From: Mucilaginibacter pineti
GTDB taxonomy: Bacteria; Bacteroidota; Bacteroidia; Sphingobacteriales; Sphingobacteriaceae
Reading direction: 5' to 3'
Assembly: GCF_900101875.1 (NCBI RefSeq)
Contig: NZ_FNAI01000004.1
Location: 248,001-312,000 of the forward strand
DNA length: 64,000 nt
Part shown: positions 44,419 through 54,204 of the stretch, piece by piece
Position numbering within the stretch: the first letter of the stretch is position 1
Layout: every line of letters begins with the position of its first letter
Made by a program: the position numbers and the translations under genes
Notes under the pieces: model-generated
Databases searched by the model: none
Told to the model about the DNA's origin: nothing
Seen by the model: the letters and a program-made list of their open reading frames with translations, nothing else

Positions 44419-45936
44419 TTAGTATCCCGGATTTTGCGCTAACCCAGAAACCTGCACTTCTAACTGCGGAATAGGGAATACTTCATTTTTACCCGTTTTA
44501 AACCCTGTAAGTTTTGTTGCTGCCTGCCCGGTTCGCACGAGGTCAAAAAAGCGATCGCCCTCCATAGCCAGTTCCAACCTTCTTTCATCCCAGATGGCTT
44601 GTTTTAAGGCAGTGCCGGTTACAGTAACCTGGTGGTTATCATCCTGAAATGCACGGTGGCGCACCTGGTTAATATAGCCTTGCGCTTTTGTATCATCGGG
44701 GGCGCTTGCACGATTGTTGGCCTCGGCAGCCATCAGCAATACTTCGGCATACCGGATGGTCCTGAAGTTATTATCATAGTTCAGCTCCACTTGGCCGGAT
44801 GTTTCGCCTTTGTATGGCAAATACTTTTTATTGTAAAAACCGGTATTGCGGTATGGGGCCACCTGGTAATCGATATTCCAAGCCGGAGGGGAATTTTGCT
44901 TGTAGGCTTCCATGTTAAATACCGTAGCATCTTTACGCTGATCGCCGGGGGCGTAAGCTGCTGCCAATTCCTGTGTTGGCATATCGGTGCTCCAGCCTGC
45001 TGCATATGGGGTTGTACCGCTTATACCACGCACACCGTTTTGCTGTACGTTATAATTACCCTGTCCGCGTGTTGTACCGCCCCAGTTGTAGTACGGCGAA
45101 CCGTTGGAATACTGAATTTCGAAAACAGATTCCGGACCATTTTCGCCGGCAAGTAAAAATATCGAATCGAAGTTCTGAACTAATGTAAATGCGCCCGATG
45201 TAATTATCGGCTCTAAAATAGCTTTGGCCTCATCAAACTTACCTTCATACAGGTAAACCTTCCCTAATAATGCCATAGCAGCATATTTGGTTACTTTACC
45301 CGGTTGCGCCTGTACAACAGCCACTGGTGGCAATACGGCAATAGCACTTAGTAAATCTGTTTCAATTTGTTTGTAAACATCGGCTTTAGGGGCTCTTTTA
45401 AGACTCCTTGAATCGCTTAAGCCTAAACGCTTATCGGTAAATAAAGGCACATCGCCAAAAAGCTTAACCAATGTAAAGTAGTAGTAGGCGCGTAAAAAGG
45501 TAATCTCGCCGTACAGGGCGCTTTTACCCGCGAAATCAACAGTTTGGCCTGCCAGGTTTTTATCCTTGTATTGCGTTAAATAATTGGTGCGGTTTATGCC
45601 TTCATAAGCAACCTGCCAAAGGTCTGTAAGGGTACTGTTCGTAGCATCCAACGTATAATCGTCCATTTGCTTTAATGACGCCACATCATTAGGACCTTCG
45701 CCGGCACTTACCGAATTGTCTGAAGCGATATCGCCGGTAGGTACAACCTGATTTAGCCATTGTAGCGGTGTGTAAGCGCTGACGGTCATGGTACGATAAT
45801 CGCTTTCTGATTTCAAATAATCCAGCTCGGTGATCTTAAACTCATCATGCGGATCATATTGTATGAATTTTTTGCATGCTGTAAGCGCGGTTAGTAACAC
45901 TACCAGGCCCATTAGCTTTATGTATATCTTTTTCAT
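44419..45936 (-). CDS. SusD/RagB family nutrient-binding lipoprotein
   Basis: A 505-residue outer membrane lipoprotein (lipobox LTAC). SusD marks are the N-terminal helical TPR-like part (EGINRTNYLTQYKD, GEITFLRAYYYFTLVKLFGD), RYAEVLLMAAEANNRA, and the C-terminal WDERRLELAMEGDRFFDLVR. It caps the SusC pore and binds the glycan before import. It follows susC by 20 bases. Confidence 0.95.
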   Translation of the reverse strand: MKKIYIKLMGLVVLLTALTACKKFIQYDPHDEFKITELDYLKSESDYRTMTVSAYTPLQWLNQVVPTGDIASDNSVSAGEGPNDVASLKQMDDYTLDATNSTLTDLWQVAYEGINRTNYLTQYKDKNLAGQTVDFAGKSALYGEITFLRAYYYFTLVKLFGDVPLFTDKRLGLSDSRSLKRAPKADVYKQIETDLLSAIAVLPPVAVVQAQPGKVTKYAAMALLGKVYLYEGKFDEAKAILEPIITSGAFTLVQNFDSIFLLAGENGPESVFEIQYSNGSPYYNWGGTTRGQGNYNVQQNGVRGISGTTPYAAGWSTDMPTQELAAAYAPGDQRKDATVFNMEAYKQNSPPAWNIDYQVAPYRNTGFYNKKYLPYKGETSGQVELNYDNNFRTIRYAEVLLMAAEANNRASAPDDTKAQGYINQVRHRAFQDDNHQVTVTGTALKQAIWDERRLELAMEGDRFFDLVRTGQAATKLTGFKTGKNEVFPIPQLEVQVSGLAQNPGY

Positions 45937-45956
45937 TTTAATAGCTATTTAAATGA

Positions 45957-48900
45957 TTATAATTTAATATCAAGCCCAACAGAATAAGTTCTGGCTATAG
46001 GGTATGCACCACGGTCAATACCGCTCTCCAATATTCCACCTGGTATTTCAGGATCAAAACCGGAGTATTTGGTAAGGGTGAGCGCATTCCTTACCTGTGC
46101 AAACAGCCGTACCGATTTAAAGGTGTTTTTGATAAGTGATGTTGGGAAATTATAACCCAGTTGCAGGTTTTTAACCTTCACAAACGTGCCGTTCTCTACA
46201 TATCTGTCGGATACGCGGGCGTTATTGTTGGCATCATCAAACGAGTTGCGCGGATAACGGGCATCATTGGTGCTTCCGGGTCCGGTCCAGCGGGCTAAGA
46301 TGCCGCGGAATTTGTTGGTGTAGGTACCGTTACGCTCGTAGGCGCGGTAAATATCGCCACCTATCGAGGCGTAGGTAAACGCGGTAAAATCGAAGTTTTT
46401 GTAGGAAAGGTTCAAATTCCAGCCGATGGTGAACTTAGGGAATGGATCGCCTATTTTGGTTTGATCGGCAGATGTTATCTGGCCATCCTTGTTTACATCT
46501 ACATAACGGATATCTCCCGGCTGGGCATTGGCCTGTGTTGGTGCAGCGGCAATTTCGGCAGCGGTTTGGAACAAGCCGTCTGTTTTATAACCATAAAAAT
46601 AGCCCGGGGTAAACCCTTTTTCAAATACAGTTACCGTTTGCGATTGGCCGTTAAAATAACTGCCGCCCACAACCCTCGCGGTACCATCTGTGTTGGTTGC
46701 TGTTACTATGTTTTTAGCAGTAGTAAACGTAAACGAGTTGCCAAGTTTAAAATCCTGATTTACGGTTTCGTTGTAGGTTAAGGTAATATCAACGCCATTG
46801 GTTTTGGTTGAACCTATGTTGGCATCAGGGATTGGTACTGTACCCAGGTATAAGGATGCTGATGGTTTAAACAAAAGCCCTTTTACCTTTTTTTCATAAT
46901 AATCTGCTGATAGGGAAAGTTTTCCTTTTAACAGGGTGATATCAAAACCTATGTTTGATTGTGTTTGTACTTCCCATGCAAGGTTTTTATTTTCTGCCGA
47001 TGCAACTGTTGAACCGGGATAAAATACATTGCCATAGGTGTAACCGTTGCTATTGGCTGTTGGGCCATAATCCGGGCCGCCGGTAACGATCTGTACAGAT
47101 TGTGGTGGCGTATTTTCGTTACCCGAGGTACCGTAACTACCTCTTATCTTTAAATAATCAATGAATGACACGTGGAAAAAATCCTCATTGGTTGCAACCC
47201 AGCCCAATGAACCTGCATAAAAGTTTGCATATTTATTGTTGGCGCCAAAAGCAATAGAACCGTCGCGACGGCCTGAAAATGAAGCTAAATAAGTCCCTTT
47301 GTAATCATAATTTAAACGTCCGAATAGTGAATTATTTGTGTGAAAACCCTGGTAGTAATATCCACCTGCCGCTGTAAGGTTATCGGCATTATTGACACCT
47401 GTGGCAGCGGTATAGTCTGCAAATTGCCAAGAGTTAAAAGGAACATCCTGCCTGTTTGCACCAGCAGAATTGTTAGTTGTTTTGGCCATAGAAAAACCAA
47501 CAACGGTTTCAAAGTGATGATCTTTGAAAACATCGAAATTGTAATTGCCAAATGTTTCCCAGGTGTAATTGTAATTACTGTCTTTTGCCTGTGCTACGCT
47601 ATTATGCGCGCCAATAACCGTTGTGCCATCGGCCTTCATGGTGTTGTCAACATTGTTTGGCCCGTAAAACACAAGCGGTGTAAATGTTTTAGAGGTGGCA
47701 TCGTATTTACGGTAACCGTAGCGACTGGTTAGTGTAAGTCCTTTTATTACCTGGTACTGCAACTCAAACTTACCATATAGCTTATTACCTGAGTTTTGAT
47801 TGTAAGTATTATCCAGCTTGGTAAGCGGGTTATAAATTTCAGACAGAATAGTATTACTAAAACCGTATTTACCCGGTGTGCCTGCAACATTATTTAAAAC
47901 AGGTACAGTTGGGTCGAAATTCAAGGCACTGCCCAGGATGCTGTTAAATGAGTTTTCCTGAATGCCTTTTGAGCTAAGGATAACATCTGTAGCGTTTACA
48001 ATGAATTTTACCTTTGAACTCAAATCGAAGGTTAGGTTGGCTGTAAAGTTACCCCTGTTATATCTCGATTTATCATAACCGCCTACAATACCACCCTGGC
48101 TGGTGTAACCGGCGCCTAAAAAGTATTGCATTTTATCGCTGCCGCCGGTAGCAGATAAGTTGTGAACCTGCAATGGTGCGGTTTCAAATACCTGATCCTG
48201 CCAGTTGGTACCAACGCCAAGTTTAGTAAGGTCGGGAAAAACCACATCGCCACCTGCTGATACGCTGGCTTCATTAATTATAGCGCCATATTCGGTTGCG
48301 TTTAACACGCCTACTTTATGAGCTACTTCCTGCACACCATAATTAGCATTCAATGAAATAACCGTTTTTTGATTTTTTTTGCCCGATTTGGTAGTTATCA
48401 CGATAACCCCGTTACCGCCCTTAACACCATATATGGCAAGCGTGGCGGCATCCTTTAATACGTTTACCGATTCTATATCATTTGGGTTAATGGAGTTAAA
48501 ATCAACCTGATCCTGCGGCGATCCGTCGATCACAACCAGTGGGGCACTCCCTGTAAATGATGGGATCCCCCTGATAACAAGTGTTGGTTGCGAACCGGGT
48601 GAACCACCCTGGATGACAGTTACGCCAGACGCGCGTCCTTGTAAGGCATCGTCTAAACGTACCGGTGCCGCCTTTGCCAGATCGGATGCTTTAACGGTTG
48701 ATATAGCGCCCGAAACATTAGTGATCTTTTGTGTACCGTAGCCCATCACTACTACTTCATTCAATGCACTCGCCGGACTATCTTCCATCGAAAAATTCAC
48801 TTCACCGGCTTCGGTCACCTTCTTTTCAACAGTGGTAAGGCCAATAAAGCTTACTACTATGGTTGCGCCACCTTGCGGCACCGACAGGCTGTAAAAGCCG

Positions 48901-49079
48901 TTAACGTCGGTTAGCGTACCTGTGGCTGTGCCTTTAATTTTTACAGAAGCGCCGGGTAATACTTCTCCTGTTGCTTTTGATGTTACTTTTCCGCTTAAGC
49001 GAAGGTTTTGCGCAAAGGCCCCGTTCACAAAGCACAAAAGCAAAGCGATGCCCAGACAAAACTTGAGTTTTAATTGCAT
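45957..49079 (-). CDS. SusC/RagA family TonB-linked outer membrane transporter
   Basis: A 1040-residue protein from the ATG at 49079, where a signal peptide starts (MQLKLKFCLGIALLLCFVNG, cleavage near AFAQ). The frame is open to 49283 but the extra 68 codons precede the signal and are rejected. A carboxypeptidase D regulatory-like domain (about 25-105; GEVLPGASVKIKGTATG) leads into the TonB box/plug (NEVVVMGYGTQKITNVSGAI, then LQGRASGVTVIQGG) and the beta barrel, ending in a terminal strand YSVGLDIKL. No STN signalling domain is present. It imports oligosaccharides with SusD. Confidence 0.96.
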   Translation of the reverse strand: MQLKLKFCLGIALLLCFVNGAFAQNLRLSGKVTSKATGEVLPGASVKIKGTATGTLTDVNGFYSLSVPQGGATIVVSFIGLTTVEKKVTEAGEVNFSMEDSPASALNEVVVMGYGTQKITNVSGAISTVKASDLAKAAPVRLDDALQGRASGVTVIQGGSPGSQPTLVIRGIPSFTGSAPLVVIDGSPQDQVDFNSINPNDIESVNVLKDAATLAIYGVKGGNGVIVITTKSGKKNQKTVISLNANYGVQEVAHKVGVLNATEYGAIINEASVSAGGDVVFPDLTKLGVGTNWQDQVFETAPLQVHNLSATGGSDKMQYFLGAGYTSQGGIVGGYDKSRYNRGNFTANLTFDLSSKVKFIVNATDVILSSKGIQENSFNSILGSALNFDPTVPVLNNVAGTPGKYGFSNTILSEIYNPLTKLDNTYNQNSGNKLYGKFELQYQVIKGLTLTSRYGYRKYDATSKTFTPLVFYGPNNVDNTMKADGTTVIGAHNSVAQAKDSNYNYTWETFGNYNFDVFKDHHFETVVGFSMAKTTNNSAGANRQDVPFNSWQFADYTAATGVNNADNLTAAGGYYYQGFHTNNSLFGRLNYDYKGTYLASFSGRRDGSIAFGANNKYANFYAGSLGWVATNEDFFHVSFIDYLKIRGSYGTSGNENTPPQSVQIVTGGPDYGPTANSNGYTYGNVFYPGSTVASAENKNLAWEVQTQSNIGFDITLLKGKLSLSADYYEKKVKGLLFKPSASLYLGTVPIPDANIGSTKTNGVDITLTYNETVNQDFKLGNSFTFTTAKNIVTATNTDGTARVVGGSYFNGQSQTVTVFEKGFTPGYFYGYKTDGLFQTAAEIAAAPTQANAQPGDIRYVDVNKDGQITSADQTKIGDPFPKFTIGWNLNLSYKNFDFTAFTYASIGGDIYRAYERNGTYTNKFRGILARWTGPGSTNDARYPRNSFDDANNNARVSDRYVENGTFVKVKNLQLGYNFPTSLIKNTFKSVRLFAQVRNALTLTKYSGFDPEIPGGILESGIDRGAYPIARTYSVGLDIKL

Positions 49080-49480
49080 ACTATGGTTTAATTTTGGTTT
49101 ATAATTAAGTTTATTAACTGCCAATGCCGGTAGCTGAGCCGCATTTACAGGCGCGCCATTGGTAAGCGCTAAAGCATGTATTTTCAGGGTGGAAATTCCG
49201 GGGCCATGCTGGTCCTTATTCCGCCCAGATACATGCAACTGCGGCTGTTTAAAAAACAGGCTGCAGTACAGTATTCTGTACACATATACATAATAGTTTT
49301 TTTAATGAAAGTTTATTTGCCGAAGCATTGGTTTATGAAATCAAATGTATGTTTAGGTTTATCAGAAATGAAATATCGCACTACATCACTACCACACAGT
49401 TTCAAAATTTCGTAAATTCATTATTATAAGCCTTGTTTAGCTGCATAAAAATGATGTAGCTTAGCCAATACCGCCTAATT
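49080..49480. promoter_or_regulatory. divergent control region of the SusC/D locus
   Basis: These 401 bases lie between susC and its presumed regulator. They hold GTACAG-tatt-CTGTAC (49266-49281), CTGTTT-aaa-AAACAG (49245-49259), and the distant pair CTACATCA (49381-49388) / TGATGTAG (49452-49459). The first is the best candidate operator, about 190 bases ahead of susC. No exact TAnnTTTG promoter was found. Confidence 0.45.
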
Positions 49481-52408
49481 ATGCCGTTAAGAGCCTTTTT
49501 ATTTGTAATTGTGATACTTGCCAACGTGCAGGTTTTGTTTGCGCAGGCCTACATCGGACAGCGCGAAACTATTAATTATGAAAAAAAACAGTACAACGCG
49601 GGCACCCAAAACTGGAAAATTAAACAGGATGCGCAAGGTCGTATGTATTTTGCCAATAACGAGGGCGTACTGGTTTACGACGGCGCTTACTGGCAGCTTT
49701 ATCCCCTGCCTAATAAAACCATTGTATGGTCAATTGAATTTGGAAATGATAAAAGATTGTATGCCGGCGGCCAGGACGAAATAGGTTATTTTTCGCCGGA
49801 CAAAAACGGATTGCTGACTTTCACTTCCTTAAAAAATCTGCTGCCCAAAGCCGATCAAAAATTTTCAGATATATGGGATATCGTTTGTAATGATGGCGAT
49901 ATATTTTTTCGCTCGCGTACCCGTATTTTCAGGTACAGCAATAACCAGATAACTATTTATCCCGCATATTCGGCATGGTTGTATATGGGGCTGCATCAAA
50001 AACAGCTGATAGTGCACGATGAGCAAAAGGGGGTACTTGTTTATAAAGATGGCAGCTGGGAAACCCTCATTGCCAAAAGCCTGCTACCTAATGGCTTTTA
50101 TATTACCAGCATATCGCCTTTTAATAAAACATCAAGCCTCATTACTACCGCCAAAAACGGGGTGTTCATTTTAACCGGTAACCAGCTAAAACCCTGGGTA
50201 TTTAATGGCCTTGGGATAGATAACGGTCAGCATTTTTCCAATGCGGTTCAGTTAGATGCTAATAGCTTTCTTATCAGCACTTATTCAAACGGTATTTACC
50301 AGGTAAACCGGGATGGTACCGTTGTTGATAATATCTCCAAAAAAGATGGCTTGCAAAACAGTAATGTGCACACCCTGCTTATGGATAATAACCATAATAT
50401 ATGGCTGGGACTTGATAATGGCATTGATTTTATAGCCTACAATAATGCGGTTAAGCACATAAACCCCACAGTTTTTAAGGATGGCGGCGGTTTTTCTATG
50501 GCAATGTATAAAAGCAGCCTTTACTTCGCACTATCCAACGGTATTTATCAGTTACCGATAAATCCCATTGCCGATCTGAGTTATACACGTAATAATTTCC
50601 GGAGCCTGTCTGAAGGCCTATCATGGAATTTATCGGTTGTAAATGGCAGTTTACTGGCGGGAAGCGATGATGGTTTTTCGGAGATAAAGAACGACAAACT
50701 TGTCCCTGTTGATAAAAGCGGTGGTTTCTGGCTTTTTCATTCGCTATCGAAAAAAGCGGATAGCTCGTTAATCGCAGCCGGTAACTATTATGGCGTGCGC
50801 CTGTTTGAGCATAAGGACGCTGCCTTTATTGATAAAGGCAGTGTCGGCAATTTTAAAGAGTCGGCTCGTTACCTGGAGATCGACAGTAATAATACCATCT
50901 GGACATCGCACCCCTATCGCGGCGTTTATAAGCTGAGCCTTAACAGCCAGCAGGCAAAAGTGTATACACAAGCCGAGGGCTTGCCATCAACCCTCAACAA
51001 TTTTGTTTTTAAGATCCGTAACCGGGTGGTTGTAGCTACCGAAAAAGGTGTGTATGAATACAACCGCAAAACCGACAGGTTCATGATCTCGGCCGAGTTT
51101 AAAAGCATTTTTGGCACCCGTAGCCTGCGCTACCTAAAGCAGGACCCAGCGGGTAATATTTGGTTTGTGCAGGGTAAAAGTATGGCCGTGGTTGATTACT
51201 CGCATCATAAGCCCAACATTATCAATTTCCCCGAGTTAACTGGGCGTATCTTGAGCGGCTTTGAAAACGTGTATCCAATAAACGACAACAACGTTTTTGT
51301 AAGCGGCGAAAATGGCTTTTATCATATCAACTATGCTAAATACAAGGAAAATATCCACCCGCTGCAAATTTATATCAGGAAGGTAAAAGCCATAGCCAAT
51401 ACAGACAGCCTGCTTTTTGGTGGCTACTTTGGCCATGTGAATGACGATGGCCGGCAATCGGCAGCCAGCACGCCATCATTAAGCTACTTATGGAATTCCC
51501 TGCATTTTGAATACTCATCGCCCATTTTTGAGGAACAGTCAAATGTAGAATACAGTTATTTCTTAGACGGATTTGATAAGGAATGGTCTGATTGGTCGAA
51601 AAAATCCGAAAAGGACTATACTAATTTACCAGCAGGCAATTACACCTTTAAGATAAGGGCGCGCAACCATCAAAATAACGAATCGCCGGTGAGCACATAT
51701 TCGTTCACCATTAATCCACCCTGGTACCAAACCTTGTGGGCTTATGGCATTTATATATTGCTGGTAATTTCCCTGCTTTATTTTTTTTATAAGCTGCAGG
51801 AAAAACGCCATGTACGCAACCAGGAAAAAGAGCTTTTACTACAGCGCCAAAAGAACGAGGAAGAACAAAAACGTATGGCTTACCTTCACCAGTTGGAACT
51901 GGAAATAGCCGAAACCGAAGTTGTTAAACTTCGCAATGAAAAGCTGGAAACTGAAATTGAATACAAAAACTCCGAACTGGCATCGGCAGCGATGAACCTG
52001 GTGCAAAAGAAAGAGTTTTTGTTAAAGGTAAAGGAAGAACTGCAGCGCCTCAACAAATCCGGCCAGGACATGGTAGATGCTGTAGAGATTAAAAAGATCC
52101 TGCGTCTTTTATCAGAAGAGAAAAAAATAAACGAAGAGTGGGAGCAATTTTCGGTACACTTTAATAAGGTACACGCCGATTTCCTTACCGTACTTAAAGA
52201 GCGCTACCCTACCATTAACCAGCAGGAACTTAAATTGTGCGCCTACCTGATCATGAACCTATCCAGCAAGGAAATTGCCCAGCTGATGGCCATATCTGTA
52301 CGCGGGGTAGAAATAAGCAGGTACAGGCTCCGTAAAAAACTGCTTATTCCAACAGAGGTAAACCTTTTCGAGTTTTTATTTGATATTCAGCGGGAAATAA
52401 TGAAATAG
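49481..52408 (+). CDS. membrane-anchored regulator: Reg_prop sensor, Y_Y_Y domain, HTH, no kinase
   Basis: A 975-residue protein. A signal peptide (about 1-21, ending VLFAQ) is followed by two-component-regulator propeller repeats (examples: QDAQGRMYFANNEGVLVYDG and MDNNHNIWLGLDNGIDFI) over about residues 30-640, a Y_Y_Y domain at about 685-750 (YSYFLDGFDKEWSDWSK), one membrane span at about 753-775, a coiled coil (about 775-870), and a LuxR-type HTH at about 907-970 (NLSSKEIAQLMAISVRGVEI). There is no kinase or receiver domain. It is divergent from the SusC/D locus and likely controls it directly on sensing a periplasmic glycan (inference). Confidence 0.88.
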   Translation: MPLRAFLFVIVILANVQVLFAQAYIGQRETINYEKKQYNAGTQNWKIKQDAQGRMYFANNEGVLVYDGAYWQLYPLPNKTIVWSIEFGNDKRLYAGGQDEIGYFSPDKNGLLTFTSLKNLLPKADQKFSDIWDIVCNDGDIFFRSRTRIFRYSNNQITIYPAYSAWLYMGLHQKQLIVHDEQKGVLVYKDGSWETLIAKSLLPNGFYITSISPFNKTSSLITTAKNGVFILTGNQLKPWVFNGLGIDNGQHFSNAVQLDANSFLISTYSNGIYQVNRDGTVVDNISKKDGLQNSNVHTLLMDNNHNIWLGLDNGIDFIAYNNAVKHINPTVFKDGGGFSMAMYKSSLYFALSNGIYQLPINPIADLSYTRNNFRSLSEGLSWNLSVVNGSLLAGSDDGFSEIKNDKLVPVDKSGGFWLFHSLSKKADSSLIAAGNYYGVRLFEHKDAAFIDKGSVGNFKESARYLEIDSNNTIWTSHPYRGVYKLSLNSQQAKVYTQAEGLPSTLNNFVFKIRNRVVVATEKGVYEYNRKTDRFMISAEFKSIFGTRSLRYLKQDPAGNIWFVQGKSMAVVDYSHHKPNIINFPELTGRILSGFENVYPINDNNVFVSGENGFYHINYAKYKENIHPLQIYIRKVKAIANTDSLLFGGYFGHVNDDGRQSAASTPSLSYLWNSLHFEYSSPIFEEQSNVEYSYFLDGFDKEWSDWSKKSEKDYTNLPAGNYTFKIRARNHQNNESPVSTYSFTINPPWYQTLWAYGIYILLVISLLYFFYKLQEKRHVRNQEKELLLQRQKNEEEQKRMAYLHQLELEIAETEVVKLRNEKLETEIEYKNSELASAAMNLVQKKEFLLKVKEELQRLNKSGQDMVDAVEIKKILRLLSEEKKINEEWEQFSVHFNKVHADFLTVLKERYPTINQQELKLCAYLIMNLSSKEIAQLMAISVRGVEISRYRLRKKLLIPTEVNLFEFLFDIQREIMK

Positions 52409-52433
52409 GGCGACGCAATTTGTCGCAAACAAA

Positions 52434-52463
52434 AAACCCTTCAAAACTTAACTTGAAGGGTTT
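52434..52463 (-). terminator. rho-independent terminator
   Basis: AAACCCTTCAA (52434-52444) pairs with TTGAAGGGTTT (52453-52463). On the minus strand the stem runs into six Ts, so it best serves the oxidoreductase gene ending at 52517. Confidence 0.75.
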
Positions 52464-52516
52464 ATAGCAGTATATTTCCTTTATCTCCAGAATAGAAATC
52501 CTGACTTTAAAAACGT

Positions 52517-53488
52517 TTAAATGGTAACCACCAGCCGCTGCCCGTTTGCTACTTCCAGATTCCATAGCTCAGCGATGTTTTCCAGCTTTACGGAGGTGGT
52601 TTCCACTTTTAGCCTGCCTGTTGCCGCCAGACGAAACATCTCTGGCAAGATCTCGCTAAAAAGCAAACCAACCTGCTGTTTGGACCATGCACCCAGGCCG
52701 GAACCTGTTAACTGCAGATCAACACTACGGAGATTTGCCGCGGATAATTGGATAACATCGCCCGTCATACTGCCTACAGATACGTATCTTATTTTATTGG
52801 TAAAGGAGCCTTTGCCTTTTAGGCAGGGCAGTATCATTTCGGCAGTGTGTCCCCATAGATAATCAACGATGATATCAATAGGCGTTTGTGAATGGATTGC
52901 GGCAATCTGTGCTTTAAAACGCTCATCGTCCTGCATTACAGATACGATCTCATCGGCACCCAGTGATAAAAGATCATTGAGCGAAGTTTGGTTTCTGCCG
53001 GTTACAATTACTCTTTTTGCTCCGTAATGTTTGGCTATCTGCACCGCAACGCGCCCTGTAAAACCCGTGGCCCCATTTATAAACACCACATCGCCGGGCT
53101 GAATGTCTGCTTTAAACTTAAGCCCCATTGCCGCACCGATAACGGCATTTGGCAAAGCTGCCGCTGTAGCATCATCTACCCCATCCGGCAGTTTTACAAT
53201 CCGGTCTTTTTCTATAGTTGCTTTTTGAGCCAGCGTGCCGCTTACGCCCATGCCGTATACTCTTGTGCCATCCTTCAGCAGGCAAACGCCATCGCCGCCA
53301 ATTACACGACCGTTTTCCTGCGGTGCATCGTTTGAATAATGCTTGCCGGCTGCCCGTACCTTATCAAAGTGTTTAATGGCTACTGCTTTTACCGTAACCA
53401 GCACTTCGTCGCCGTTTTGTGCTACCGGTTCCGGAAAATCTACATATTGGGGTAATTCCCCTTTTTGATATATTACTGCTGCTTTCAT
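52517..53488 (-). CDS. quinone oxidoreductase-like MDR family protein
   Basis: A 323-residue zinc-free medium-chain dehydrogenase/reductase. The N-terminal GroES-like domain starts MKAAVIYQKGELPQYVDFPE; the Rossmann part has INGATGFTGRVAVQIAKHYG and RVIVTGRNQ. Family members reduce quinones or enones with NADPH. The zinc ligands of alcohol dehydrogenases are not seen. It lies 73 bases downstream of a Crp/Fnr gene on the same strand and may be under its control. Confidence 0.88.
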   Translation of the reverse strand: MKAAVIYQKGELPQYVDFPEPVAQNGDEVLVTVKAVAIKHFDKVRAAGKHYSNDAPQENGRVIGGDGVCLLKDGTRVYGMGVSGTLAQKATIEKDRIVKLPDGVDDATAAALPNAVIGAAMGLKFKADIQPGDVVFINGATGFTGRVAVQIAKHYGAKRVIVTGRNQTSLNDLLSLGADEIVSVMQDDERFKAQIAAIHSQTPIDIIVDYLWGHTAEMILPCLKGKGSFTNKIRYVSVGSMTGDVIQLSAANLRSVDLQLTGSGLGAWSKQQVGLLFSEILPEMFRLAATGRLKVETTSVKLENIAELWNLEVANGQRLVVTI

Positions 53489-53561
53489 TTTCTTTCCTTT
53501 TTTTGTGTAAACAAAATTAGATCAGGAAGCAGTCCCGTAACGATAACATATGTTATCAAGT

Positions 53562-54146
53562 TTAGAAATGTAACTTACCTTTTGCCAGTTTACTTTTAAT
53601 ACGGCTCAGGTGTACGGCACTTACACCCAGGTAAGAGGCAATGTAATGCTGCGGAACCCGCAGTACAATATGCGGCCGTTCGACTAACAGGTTGTTATAG
53701 CGCTGCTCGGGCGTATCGCGGATGAAGGAAACAAATTCATTGATGTAATGCGTTTGTCTTTGGGTAAACATTTTTAACACAATTTGCAAAAAATCCGGTT
53801 CGGCACTCAACTCGGCCATCAATTGAGTAACGTATTCCCTCGGCAGCAGGTAAATAACCGATGGCTCAATGGTTTCTATGCTAAATACACTCGGAATATT
53901 ATTAACAAAGCTATCGACCGAAAAAAGCCCTTCATTTTCGAAAAAGAACTGGATAGTTTTATCGTCGCCGTTATTATTAAAAAAAGCCCTTACGCAGCCT
54001 TTCTCAACAAAAATATAGTTCTGCGATATTTTGCCCTCGTAAAGCAAAATGGTTTTTGCCGGTACTTCCAGCCGTTGCTGAAATTCCAGATACTTATCCC
54101 AATAGGGATTTAATTGCGGAAACTTATCTCTGAAATGAAATAGCAT
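53562..54146 (-). CDS. Crp/Fnr family transcriptional regulator
   Basis: A 194-residue regulator with a cyclic-nucleotide-binding-type fold (about 20-120: ILLYEGKISQNYIFVEKGCV) and an HTH (about 150-190: YIASYLGVSAVHLSRIKSKL). No N-terminal cysteine cluster is present, unlike the regulator at 36.4 kb. The HTH form YLGVSAVHLSRIK is common in short Bacteroidota Crp paralogues that control neighbouring oxidoreductases. Confidence 0.9.
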   Translation of the reverse strand: MLFHFRDKFPQLNPYWDKYLEFQQRLEVPAKTILLYEGKISQNYIFVEKGCVRAFFNNNGDDKTIQFFFENEGLFSVDSFVNNIPSVFSIETIEPSVIYLLPREYVTQLMAELSAEPDFLQIVLKMFTQRQTHYINEFVSFIRDTPEQRYNNLLVERPHIVLRVPQHYIASYLGVSAVHLSRIKSKLAKGKLHF

Positions 54147-54204
54147 GGTTGTTAAATGATATGGTAAGGTTACTTAATAACTACTACATCAGCCGGCAAA
54201 AATG

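Noticed and set aside
44632..45156. 174-codon plus-strand ORF
   Set aside because: Shadow of susD; no family features.
49080..49283. N-terminal extension of susC by 68 codons
   Set aside because: The extension precedes a complete signal peptide starting at 49079 and has no protein-like character; it is probably 5' leader.
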